Assembly (NCBI GenBank): GCA_051657715.1
Contig: JBOFLF010000064.1
Location: 310,001 to 374,000 of the forward strand
Direction of reading: 5' to 3'
Source: JBOFBH01 sp051657715
GTDB lineage: Bacteria; Actinomycetota; Actinomycetes; Actinomycetales; Angustibacteraceae
DNA: 64,000 bases
A program made the translations under genes and the position numbers. Position 1 is the first letter of the stretch. The number at the start of each line of letters is the position of its first letter. Under the pieces are notes generated by a model. It was given only the letters and a program-made list of their open reading frames with translations, made no database searches and was not told the origin of the DNA. Positions 17,200 to 25,357 of the stretch are shown here, one piece after another.

Positions 17200-17866
17200 C
17201 GGACGAGGCTACCCCCAAGACCTGTTCACCCGCCGGAGCGCCAATAGAGCGCTCCGTGTCCAAAGCCGCCTGAAGGAGTACCACCGCCGCAACCTGATCA
17301 ACCACCTGGCGTTGCCGACGCCCGGGCATCCCGGACCTGGACAACACCCGGTGCGCCTGGGTGGTGCTCAACCGTTCGTCAAACAACCGGACCGAGACCC
17401 CAGCCGGCCGTGCACCGATGTCGTCCGCTTCACCCAAGCGGGCCTGAGCCGATTCCTGCGGCGACCGGCCAGCGGCCCCGGTCACCAGTTCTGCGTCCAG
17501 GCGAGTCGCCACCCGGATGGCGTACTGACGAGCGGCCTGGGCGGCTGGTCCCTCACCACCAGACAACGACCGGGGCAACCCGACGACCACCTCGATCGCG
17601 CGCCGGTCCCGAGCCTCGGCCACGATCCGGGCCACATCACCACCCCGCCGATCCCGAGCGAGGGTAGCGACCGGGGTAGCGAGCAGACCGTCCGGGTCGC
17701 TGACCGCCACCCCCACCCGCACCGAACCGACGTCCACGCCCAGTCGCACCCCGCGTCGAAAACCCGACGGCGACGTTCGGGCCGAGTGCTCCTGAGGGGG
17801 CAGCTCATCCGCCGGACCTGGGGCTCGTTCAGGACCCGGCTCGCCGGGGGGCGTGCGCGTGGTCAT
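17192..17866 (-). CDS. ruvX: RuvX/YqgF, Holliday-junction resolvase-like nuclease
   Basis: RNase H-fold protein implicated in pre-16S rRNA processing and called a putative Holliday-junction resolvase. Motifs are GVRLGVDVGSVRVGVAVSD (catalytic Asp), VVVGLPRSLSGGEGPAA, and the C-terminal LFDERLSTTQAHRVL followed by DQVAAVVLLQAALD. An extra 40-residue Pro/Glu-rich N-terminus precedes the domain. The start overlaps the alaS stop (ATGA), and its stop overlaps mltG. Confidence 0.93.
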   Translation of the reverse strand: MTTRTPPGEPGPERAPGPADELPPQEHSARTSPSGFRRGVRLGVDVGSVRVGVAVSDPDGLLATPVATLARDRRGGDVARIVAEARDRRAIEVVVGLPRSLSGGEGPAAQAARQYAIRVATRLDAELVTGAAGRSPQESAQARLGEADDIGARPAGVSVRLFDERLSTTQAHRVLSRSGMPGRRQRQVVDQVAAVVLLQAALDTERSIGAPAGEQVLGVASSGA

Positions 17867-20598
17867 GGACTCGCGGTGACCCGTGCCCCGACCGCGTCCT
17901 CTACCCGGGACAGCGCCTCGCCGACGCGGGCACCGTCGGTGCCGCCACCTTGAGCGACGTCGTCTCGGCCGCCACCCCCACCACCGAGTACCTGAGCTGC
18001 CACTCGGACCAGGTCACCGGCCCGCACCCCCCACTGCCGGGCCAACTCGTTGGTGGCCACCACCACCACCGGCCGACCCTTGGACACCGCCGTACCGGCG
18101 ACCACCACCGGCCGCTCGCCACCGAGCCGCCCGCGCACGTCCAGCAGCAACGTGCGCAGGCCGTCCGCATCGGCGGCCTGCCCGGCCTGGTGACTGGCGA
18201 AGCTCACGCCGTACACATCCCGAGCGGTGGCAGCTACGTCGCCGGCCACCGCCAACAACTGCGCCTGCCGCAGCCGCTCCAGCTCCTTGTCCGCCTCCCG
18301 CAACCGAGCCACCAGGGCGGCCACCCGGTCCGGCACCTCGGCCGGCGGCACCTTGAGCTGGTCGGCGACCCCAGCCAACAGGGCGCGTTCCCGACCCAGG
18401 TAGCGCAAAGCGTCCAGACCCACGAACGCCTCCACCCGGCGCACGCCGGAGCCCACGGACGACTCCCCGGTCAGCGTGAGCGCACCGACCTGGGAGGAAT
18501 GCTGCACGTGGGTACCACCGCACAGCTCCCGGGACCACGCGCCGCCGATCTCGACCACCCGCACGTCTTCGTCATAGGTCTCACCGAACAATGCGAGAGC
18601 ACCGATCTCCCGTGCCTCGGCGAGCGACATCATCGCGGCGCTCACCGGCAAATCTTGCCGGACGGCCCGGTTCGCGACCTCCTCCACCTCGCTGCGGGTC
18701 GCCTCGTCCAGCGACGATCCCCAGGCGAAGTCCAGCCGCAGGTAGCCCGGCTTGTTGTAGGACCCGCTCTGCAGCGCGGTCGGACCGAGCACCTCACGCA
18801 GCGCCGCGTGCACCACGTGGGTACCGGAATGAGCTTGGCACGCCGAGATCCGCCACTCCCGGTCCACCGCCGCACGCACGTGAGCACCGGTGACCAGCTC
18901 ACCCTCGACCACCTCGACGGTGTGCGCGATCAGACCCTTGACCGGCCGCTGCACATCCAGCACTCGAAGGTGGACGCCGTCCGCGGTGATCGTGCCCGCG
19001 TCGGCCACCTGGCCACCGGACTCGGCGTAGAACGGGGTGCGGTCCAGCACCAGCTGGGCGATCTGGCCCGGCAGGACCGCCGGCACCGGGCCACCGTCGA
19101 CGACGACGCCACGGACCGTGGCGTCCGTCTCCAGCTCCTCATAGGCGCGGAACTCGGTGGCACCGGCGGCACGCAGCTCCTTCCACACCCCGGTGTCCGC
19201 ACGGCCGCCCTTCTTGGCCCGCGCATCCGCCTTGGCCCGCTCGCGCTGCTCGGTCATCAGCCGGCGGAACCCCTCGGCGTCCACCCGCAAGCCCTGCTCG
19301 GCGGCCATCTCCAGCGTCAGGTCGATCGGGAACCCGTAGGTGTCGTGCAGCGTGAACGCGTCCGCACCCGTCAAGACCGGACCCGCTGACACCACCCGAT
19401 CAGCCGACACCGTGCCCTCGCTGGCGGAGCCGGCGGCGGCGAACGCCTCCTTGGTGCGACGGACGGCGGTGTCCAAGATCGTGGTGCCGGAGACCAGGGT
19501 GCGACGGAACGCGTCCTCCTCGGCGTAGGCGATCTGGCAGATCCGATCACGGCCCTCGCCCAGCTCCGGGTAGGACTGGGCCATCCGCTCGAGGCTCACC
19601 GGCAGCAGCGCGGGCAGCGCCGGATCCTGGACGCCGAGCAGGCGCATCGCCCGCACGGACCGGCGCAGCAGCCGTCGCAGCACGTACCCGCGGCCCTCGT
19701 TGCCCGGAGTGACACCGTCGCCGATCAACATCAGCGAGCTGCGCACGTGGTCACCGACCACCCGCAACCGCACGTCGTCGTCGCGGTCAGCCCCATACGT
19801 CTTGCCGGCCAGCTCGCAAGCCCGCTCGATGACCGGGTAGACCTCGTCGATCTCGTAGAGGTTGTCCACCCCCTGCAGCAGGTACGCCACCCGCTCCAGG
19901 CCCATACCGGTGTCGATGTTCTGGTTCGGCAGGTCGCCGGCGATGTCGAAGTCGTCCTTCGCCCGCACCGCGGACAGCTCGTGCTGCATGAAGACCAGGT
20001 TCCAGATCTCCAGGAACCGGTCCTCGTCGACGACCGGGCCGCCGTCCGGGCCGTAGTCCGGGCCGCGGTCCACATAGATCTCGCTGCACGGGCCGCCTGG
20101 ACCGGGAACACCGGTGTGCCAGTAGTTGTCCCTGCGCCCGCGCCGCTGGATCCGCTCGTCCGGCAGGCCGGCGACCCGACGCCAGATCGCCGCGGCCTCG
20201 TCGTCCTCGGCATAGACGGTGACCCAGATCGTGTCCGGGTCGAAGCCGTAGCCGCCGGACGCCTGATCGGTGGTGACCAGCTCCCAGGCGTACGCGATCG
20301 CCTCGTCCTTGAAGTAGTCGCCGAACGAGAAGTTGCCGTTCATCTGGAAGAACGTGCCGTGCCGGGTGGTCTTGCCCACCTCGTCGATGTCCAGGGTGCG
20401 CACACACTTCTGCACGCTGGTGGCACGCGCCCACGGTGGGGTCTGCTGGCCGGTGAGGTACGGGATGAACGGCACCATCCCCGCGACGGTGAACAGCAGC
20501 GTCGGGTCGGGCGAGATGAGCGAGGCGCTCGGCACGACCGCGTGGTCGCGATCGGCGAAGAAGCTCAGCCAGCGTCGACGGATCTCCGCGGTCTGCAT
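17863..20598 (-). CDS. alaS: Alanyl-tRNA synthetase
   Basis: Class II synthetase that charges tRNA-Ala and edits mischarged Ser/Gly. It begins MQTAEIRRRWLSFFADRDH; the aminoacylation core includes FTVAGMVPFIPYLTG and the motif 2 region RHGTFFQMNGNFSFGDYFK. The editing domain carries the zinc ligands HSGTHVVHAAL and CGGTHV, and the C-terminal DHHA1/C-Ala domain ends the protein. ATG at 20598 with GAGGAA 6 nt upstream defines 911 residues; the frame is open further upstream without support. It leads the alaS-ruvX-mltG-aroE run. Confidence 0.97.
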   Translation of the reverse strand: MQTAEIRRRWLSFFADRDHAVVPSASLISPDPTLLFTVAGMVPFIPYLTGQQTPPWARATSVQKCVRTLDIDEVGKTTRHGTFFQMNGNFSFGDYFKDEAIAYAWELVTTDQASGGYGFDPDTIWVTVYAEDDEAAAIWRRVAGLPDERIQRRGRRDNYWHTGVPGPGGPCSEIYVDRGPDYGPDGGPVVDEDRFLEIWNLVFMQHELSAVRAKDDFDIAGDLPNQNIDTGMGLERVAYLLQGVDNLYEIDEVYPVIERACELAGKTYGADRDDDVRLRVVGDHVRSSLMLIGDGVTPGNEGRGYVLRRLLRRSVRAMRLLGVQDPALPALLPVSLERMAQSYPELGEGRDRICQIAYAEEDAFRRTLVSGTTILDTAVRRTKEAFAAAGSASEGTVSADRVVSAGPVLTGADAFTLHDTYGFPIDLTLEMAAEQGLRVDAEGFRRLMTEQRERAKADARAKKGGRADTGVWKELRAAGATEFRAYEELETDATVRGVVVDGGPVPAVLPGQIAQLVLDRTPFYAESGGQVADAGTITADGVHLRVLDVQRPVKGLIAHTVEVVEGELVTGAHVRAAVDREWRISACQAHSGTHVVHAALREVLGPTALQSGSYNKPGYLRLDFAWGSSLDEATRSEVEEVANRAVRQDLPVSAAMMSLAEAREIGALALFGETYDEDVRVVEIGGAWSRELCGGTHVQHSSQVGALTLTGESSVGSGVRRVEAFVGLDALRYLGRERALLAGVADQLKVPPAEVPDRVAALVARLREADKELERLRQAQLLAVAGDVAATARDVYGVSFASHQAGQAADADGLRTLLLDVRGRLGGERPVVVAGTAVSKGRPVVVVATNELARQWGVRAGDLVRVAAQVLGGGGGGRDDVAQGGGTDGARVGEALSRVEDAVGARVTASP

Positions 20599-20736
20599 CA
20601 GTGGTTCCTCACGTCGGATAGGAGCTCGGCGGCCTGCTCCGGGACTTTCGTCGACCCTGCCGTCGGCGGAGTCTGCCGGCCACGTGACCAATGGACGGTC
20701 CCCGAGCGGTGGAACGAGGACGGGTGGTCGCGAGCC

Positions 20737-21180
20737 CTAGCGGGCTCGCCGCGACCGGGAATGAGCTGACGTCCCACGGCGATGGGTGCCGTACCGGACC
20801 TGCCGTCCGCTGTGGTCGTGCAGGTCGTGGACATCGGCGTCAGGTTCATGACGGGCGCCGGGCTCGTGATGGTCGTGACCGCCCTGCCGCGGGTGGTCGG
20901 CGGTAGGCCGCTCGATGAGGGCTCGAACCCGTTGCGGGTCCGGGCCAGAAGCGTCGACCGCCTCGTCCACGCCCAGAGCAACGCGCAGCTCCGCGTCCCG
21001 CTCGGCCATCGCCTCACGGGCCACCTCGGCCATCTCACGCAACCCCGTACCTAGCCCGCTGAGACCGTCGGCCACACCTCGTGGGGTGTAGGCCCGCGCC
21101 GTCCGGCTCACCTTGTGCACCACCAGAACCCCCGCGGTCGCTCCGAGCGCGGTCCAGAACAACCGACGCACCACGCTCAC
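20737..21180 (-). CDS. Small membrane protein, DUF6167-like
   Basis: A 147-residue protein with one N-terminal hydrophobic helix (RLFWTALGATAGVLVVHKV), a conserved-looking segment YTPRGVADGLSGLGTGLREMAEVAREAM, and a His/Asp/Arg-rich tail (GGHDHHEPGARHEPDADVHD). It lies in the conserved actinobacterial pair upstream of alaS, and its start overlaps the stop of the DUF948-like gene by 4 nt. Function unknown; the His-rich tail could bind metal, which is inference. Confidence 0.72.
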   Translation of the reverse strand: MSVVRRLFWTALGATAGVLVVHKVSRTARAYTPRGVADGLSGLGTGLREMAEVAREAMAERDAELRVALGVDEAVDASGPDPQRVRALIERPTADHPRQGGHDHHEPGARHEPDADVHDLHDHSGRQVRYGTHRRGTSAHSRSRRAR

Positions 21181-21551
21181 CGCCCTCGACGCCGGCCGCC
21201 GGACCGGCCTTGATTGCTCAGCGCCTGCCGGACTCCGTAGCTGAACGCCGCGACCTTGATCAACGGTGAACCCAAGGTGGCGGCGAACAACGAGGTCAAC
21301 GCTGAGGCATTAGTGGTGATCTGCTGCACGTTGCTGGTGATCGCCGAGACCCGTTCCAGCTCACCGTTCGTCGTGCTGACCGTGGTGGTGACCTCCCGGA
21401 TCAGCGGCATGCTCTCCGAGGTCACGCCCTGCACCGTGCCACGGGTGTCGTCGATCAGCTTGCCCAGCTTGAGGATGGGCACGGCGAGCAGCACCACCAG
21501 GATGACGAACGCGACCGCGGCGAGCAGTCCCGCGATCTCTCCCACAGACAT
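21177..21551 (-). CDS. DUF948-family membrane protein
   Basis: A 124-residue protein with an N-terminal transmembrane helix (IAGLLAAVAFVILVVLLAVPIL) followed by an amphipathic, Thr/Val-rich helical region (GKLIDDTRGTVQGVTSESMPLI), typical of DUF948, which resembles phage holin-like or methyl-accepting-type coiled coils. The C-terminus is Gly/Arg-rich. It is coupled by overlap to the DUF6167-like gene. In Streptomyces rpsD lies near this pair; it is absent here. Function unknown. Confidence 0.8.
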   Translation of the reverse strand: MSVGEIAGLLAAVAFVILVVLLAVPILKLGKLIDDTRGTVQGVTSESMPLIREVTTTVSTTNGELERVSAITSNVQQITTNASALTSLFAATLGSPLIKVAAFSYGVRQALSNQGRSGGRRRGR

Positions 21552-21691
21552 CAGGTGTGCTCCTCATCGGATCGTCACCGGGCGACATCACACAGCAACC
21601 CGACCCTACCCCCATGCCGAGAAGCCACTCCCGGCCAGTCTCCGACACGCGCCCGATGGCTCCAGCCGTGTTCGCAACCGCTCCCGCCGTG

Positions 21692-23203
21692 TCACATCGT
21701 GGTGTTGTCTGGTGGACGACCGCCGCTCAGGATCGCGCGCACCCGCTCCAACCGGACCCCGACGTCGCGCTCGGCACCGTGGTCGGTCGGGGTGTAGTAG
21801 CGGCGACCGATCAGGGTGTCCGGGAGGTACTGCTGAGCGGCGACGCCGAACGGCTCGTCATGTGCATACCGGTAACCGTCGCCGTGGCCGAGCTGGCTGG
21901 CGCCCGAGTAGTGCGCGTCCCGCAGGTGGGCCGGGACGACGCCGGCCCGACCGGCCCGAACGTCGGCGGTCGCCGCCCCGATCGCCGTCGTGGCGGCGTT
22001 TGACTTCGGCGCGGTGGCCAGGTGCACGACGGCCTGGGCGAGGGTGAGTCGGCCCTCCGGCAGCCCGATCAGCTGCACCGCCTGGGCCGCGGCTACCGCG
22101 GTCTGCAGCGCGGTGGGGTCGGCCATGCCGATGTCCTCCGAGGCCAGGATGATCAGGCGCCGGGCAACGAACCGCGGGTCCTCCCCGGCCTCCAGCATGC
22201 GGGCCAGGTAGTGCAGGGCCGCGTCCACGTCGGAGCCACGGACCGACTTGATGAACGCGCTGATCACGTCGTAGTGCTGGTCGCCGTCCCGGTCGTAGCG
22301 CAGCACCGCCGCGTCGATCGCCCGCTCGGCGTGCCCGAGGGTGAGGAGCACCGGCCCAGACGTCGACGAACCCACACCGGTGTCGCCATGGACGCCGACG
22401 TCACCCCTGGGCTTCACCCCGAGATCCGCTTCGACGGCGGCGAAAGCTGGGTCGAAGACGTCCTCGGCGGCCTCGCGGGCGACCTGGGAGAGCGCCGCCC
22501 CAGCCGCGGCCTCCAGTGCAGTCAGACCGCGGCGGGCGTCCCCACCGGCGAGACGCACCAGGTGCTCCAGCGCCTCCGTCGTTGGTTCGACCGCGCCGTC
22601 AAGACCGCGGGGGTCGGTGACGGCCCGGCGCAGCAGCGCGCGGATCGCCTCGTCGTCCAACGGCCGCAAGGTGAGCAGCAGCGAGCGGGACACCAGCGGC
22701 GCTACGACAGAGAAGGACGGGTTCTCGGTGGTGGCGGCGACCAGCACCACCCAGCCGTTCTCCACCCCGGGCAGCAGCGCATCCTGCTGGGCCTTCGAGA
22801 ACCGGTGGATCTCGTCGAGGAACAGCACGGTGCGCCGCCGGTACAGGGACAGCTCGTCGCGGGCGGCGTCCATCACCGCACGCACGTCCTTGACTCCGGC
22901 GGTGACCGCGGACAGCTCCACGAACCGGCCGCCGGTGCCGGCCGACACCACGTGCGCCAGCGTGGTCTTGCCGGTGCCGGGCGGACCCCACAGCAGCAGC
23001 GACGTCTGCCCGGCCGGGCCGTCGCCGGACTCCACTAGCCGCCGCAGCGGCGACCCGGAGGCAAGCAGGTGGCCCTGCCCAACGACGTCGGCCAACGTCC
23101 GTGGTCGCATCCGCACCGCCAGCGGCGCCACTGGCCGACCATCCGTTGCGGTACGGCCGGTACCCGGCTCGGGGTCGGCTGCGGAGGAGAACAGGTCGCT
23201 CAC
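21692..23203 (-). CDS. rarA: Replication-associated recombination protein A (AAA+ ATPase)
   Basis: Clamp-loader-like AAA+ ATPase of the MgsA/WRNIP1 family acting at stalled replication forks. It shows Walker A GPPGTGKTTL, Walker B LFLDEIHRF, sensor 1 AATTENPSFSV and the family C-terminal tetramerisation part (SAFIKSVRGSDVDAALHYLARM; LASEDIGMADPTAL). The GTG at 23203 (start GTG AGC GAC) is chosen; the in-frame codon at 23245 would add 14 residues without support. No partner gene is obvious. Confidence 0.94.
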   Translation of the reverse strand: MSDLFSSAADPEPGTGRTATDGRPVAPLAVRMRPRTLADVVGQGHLLASGSPLRRLVESGDGPAGQTSLLLWGPPGTGKTTLAHVVSAGTGGRFVELSAVTAGVKDVRAVMDAARDELSLYRRRTVLFLDEIHRFSKAQQDALLPGVENGWVVLVAATTENPSFSVVAPLVSRSLLLTLRPLDDEAIRALLRRAVTDPRGLDGAVEPTTEALEHLVRLAGGDARRGLTALEAAAGAALSQVAREAAEDVFDPAFAAVEADLGVKPRGDVGVHGDTGVGSSTSGPVLLTLGHAERAIDAAVLRYDRDGDQHYDVISAFIKSVRGSDVDAALHYLARMLEAGEDPRFVARRLIILASEDIGMADPTALQTAVAAAQAVQLIGLPEGRLTLAQAVVHLATAPKSNAATTAIGAATADVRAGRAGVVPAHLRDAHYSGASQLGHGDGYRYAHDEPFGVAAQQYLPDTLIGRRYYTPTDHGAERDVGVRLERVRAILSGGRPPDNTTM

Positions 23204-23271
23204 CCGGGTGACGCTACCGGCGGACGACGACAGCGCTCGGCGCACCGTCGGCCATCCCGGATCCGCCGCGG

Positions 23272-23556
23272 CTATAGCGCCATCGCGAGCCGGACCGCAG
23301 AGCGAGACGTCGTAGGGCGGTCAGCCGTAGACGGTGACCAGCCCGGTACAGCGCCGCGCCAGTGATGCCGTCGAGGCATCTGCCACAGATCCTCCTCAAC
23401 GTCGTCGTCCGGCTCAAACGCCTCGACGAGAGCGGCGGCCTCCCGGACCTCCTGCGGTGAGAGCCAACCGAACGCAGCCTCCGCCACCGAGCAGGTCGCG
23501 GCGGTTCTGCCGCGACCTGGCGCCCTATGGGCTTGCTGAGGCGTCTGGTCGGTCAT
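23272..23556 (-). CDS. Possible small hypothetical protein
   Basis: A 94-residue frame beginning MTDQTPQQAH, upstream of rarA on the same strand. The segment WLSPQEVREAAALVEAFEPDDDVEEDLWQMPRRHHWRGAVPG looks like real protein because of its acidic helix and Trp/Arg-rich end. There is no clear ribosome binding site, the rest is low-complexity, and I recognise no family. It occupies most of the gap between rarA and the divergent flavoprotein gene. Confidence 0.4.
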   Translation of the reverse strand: MTDQTPQQAHRAPGRGRTAATCSVAEAAFGWLSPQEVREAAALVEAFEPDDDVEEDLWQMPRRHHWRGAVPGWSPSTADRPTTSRSAVRLAMAL

Positions 23557-23634
23557 TGGGCCGAACGTAGGCGGCTGGCGCGGTCCAGCACCCCGATCAT
23601 GAGCCACCCCGCCACCTCGTGATGTGCTGGTGAC

Positions 23635-25353
23635 ATGACCACTCCAGCCGTCGATGCCCCGGTCGACATCGGCCGTCGCCCCGTGCTGTTGACCGTGGAC
23701 GACGACCCCGGCGTCTCCCGAGCGATCGCTCGGGACCTGCGGCGGCAGTACGGCGACTCCTACCGCGTCGTGCGTGCCGAGTCCGGCCCGGACGCCTTGG
23801 ACGCCCTGCGCGAGCTGGCCCGGCGCGGCGAGCGGGTCGCGGTGCTGCTCGCCGACCACCGGATGCCCGGGATGACCGGCGTGGAGTTCCTGGAGCAGGC
23901 CATGGACCTGTTCCCGCGGGCCCGCCGGGTGCTGCTCACCGCCTACGCCGACACCGACGCCGCGATCACCGCGATCAACGCGGTCGACCTGGACCACTAC
24001 CTGCTGAAGCCGTGGAGTCCGCCGGAGCAGCTGCTGTACCCGGTGGTGGACGGCCTGCTCGAGGCCTGGCAGGCGTCCGGCGACCAGGCGGTGGACGTGG
24101 TCCGGGTGGTCGGGCACCGCTGGTCCGCCCGCTCGCACGAAGTCCGCGACTTCCTGGCCCGCAACGGTGTGCCGTACCAGTGGGTGCCCGCGGACGAGGC
24201 CGAGGGTGTCCGGTTGCTGGCCGCCGCCGACGCCAGCCCGGACGACGTCCCGGTGGTGCTGCTGCCGGACGGCGAGCCGCTGATCGGCCCGGGCGCGACC
24301 GAGCTGGCCGCCCGGGTGGGCCTGAGCACCATGCCCGGCACCGACTTCTACGACGTCATCGTGGTCGGTGCCGGCCCGGCCGGGCTGGGCGCGGCGGTCT
24401 ACGCGGCGTCGGAGGGCCTGCGCACCGTGGTGGTGGAGCGGCAGGCCACCGGCGGGCAGGCCGGGCAGAGCTCACGGATCGAGAACTACCTCGGCTTCCC
24501 GGACGGCGTGTCCGGGGCGGCGCTGACCGACCGGGCTCGGCGGCAGGCGGTGAAGTTCGGCGCCGAGATCATCACCGCCCGGGAGGTCGCCGGGCTGGAG
24601 GTCCGCGGCTCCCAGCGCGCCATCCGCTTCGCCGACGGCGGCTGCCTCACCGCGCACTGCGTGGTGCTGGCCACCGGCGTCCAGTACCGGCTACTGCCAG
24701 CGCAGGGCGCGGACCGGTTCGTCGGCAACGGTGTCTACTACGGCGCGGCGCTCACCGAGGCACAGGAGTGCGGCGGCGAGACGGTGTACGTGATCGGGGG
24801 CGCGAACTCGGCCGGTCAGGCCGCGATGCACCTGGCCCAGCACGCCCAACGAGTGGTGTTGGTGGTGCGCGCCGCGTCCTTGGAGGCGTCGATGTCGCAC
24901 TACCTGATCGAGCAGATCGCCGGGGTGGACACCATCGAGGTCCGCACCCGGACGGCGATCAGCGCGGTGCACGGCGACGGGCACCTGGAGCAGGTCACCT
25001 TGCGTGACCTGGACTCGGGGCAGGAGACCGCCGCGGACGCCGCGCACGTGTTCGTGTTCATCGGCGCCCAACCGCTGACCGGCTGGCTGGACGGGGTGGT
25101 CCGCCGGGACGAGCGTGGCTTCGTGCTGTGCGGCCCGGACTTGCTGGACGGGCATCGACAGGTTCCGGTCAAGGACGCCGGACGTGCCCGGCTGCCGGGA
25201 TGGGATCGGGACCCGTGGCCGTTGGAGACGTCGGTGCCGGGGATCTTCGCGGCCGGGGACGTCCGGTCGTCCTCGGTCAAGCGGGTGGCCTCCGCGGTGG
25301 GCGAGGGCGCGCTCGCGGTCACCGGCGTTCATCAGTACCTGGAGAGGTTGTGA
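23635..25353 (+). CDS. Receiver domain fused to thioredoxin-like and thioredoxin-reductase-like flavoprotein
   Basis: Three parts in 572 residues. First, a receiver domain (about 16-140): acidic cluster VDDD at 21-24, phosphoacceptor Asp74 in LLADHRMPGMTG, Thr102 and Lys125 (LLKPW). Second, a thioredoxin/glutaredoxin-like segment (about 153-231, VVRVVGHRWSARSHEVRDFL ... VPVVLLPDGEPLIG) whose usual CPxC position reads HRWSAR, with no Cys. Third, a thioredoxin-reductase-like FAD/NAD(P)H domain (238-572) with VIVVGAGPAGLGAA, YVIGGANSAGQAA and GIFAAGDVR. The active-site CxxC of thioredoxin reductase is missing (GNGVYYGAALTEAQ stands there). It therefore looks like a phosphorylation-controlled flavin oxidoreductase that does not reduce thioredoxin in the usual way. 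The partner kinase starts 4 nt downstream. Related fusions are annotated in other actinobacteria; the substrate is unknown. Confidence 0.9.
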   Translation: MTTPAVDAPVDIGRRPVLLTVDDDPGVSRAIARDLRRQYGDSYRVVRAESGPDALDALRELARRGERVAVLLADHRMPGMTGVEFLEQAMDLFPRARRVLLTAYADTDAAITAINAVDLDHYLLKPWSPPEQLLYPVVDGLLEAWQASGDQAVDVVRVVGHRWSARSHEVRDFLARNGVPYQWVPADEAEGVRLLAAADASPDDVPVVLLPDGEPLIGPGATELAARVGLSTMPGTDFYDVIVVGAGPAGLGAAVYAASEGLRTVVVERQATGGQAGQSSRIENYLGFPDGVSGAALTDRARRQAVKFGAEIITAREVAGLEVRGSQRAIRFADGGCLTAHCVVLATGVQYRLLPAQGADRFVGNGVYYGAALTEAQECGGETVYVIGGANSAGQAAMHLAQHAQRVVLVVRAASLEASMSHYLIEQIAGVDTIEVRTRTAISAVHGDGHLEQVTLRDLDSGQETAADAAHVFVFIGAQPLTGWLDGVVRRDERGFVLCGPDLLDGHRQVPVKDAGRARLPGWDRDPWPLETSVPGIFAAGDVRSSSVKRVASAVGEGALAVTGVHQYLERL

Positions 25354-25357
25354 GGTC

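Noticed and set aside
17950..19389. 479-residue open frame on the plus strand inside alaS
   Set aside because: Antisense shadow of alaS; His/Arg/Gly-rich with no family features.
23557..24138. Longer minus-strand frame extending the small hypothetical protein upstream of rarA
   Set aside because: It runs antisense through the receiver domain of the flavoprotein gene; only the part from 23556 could be real.
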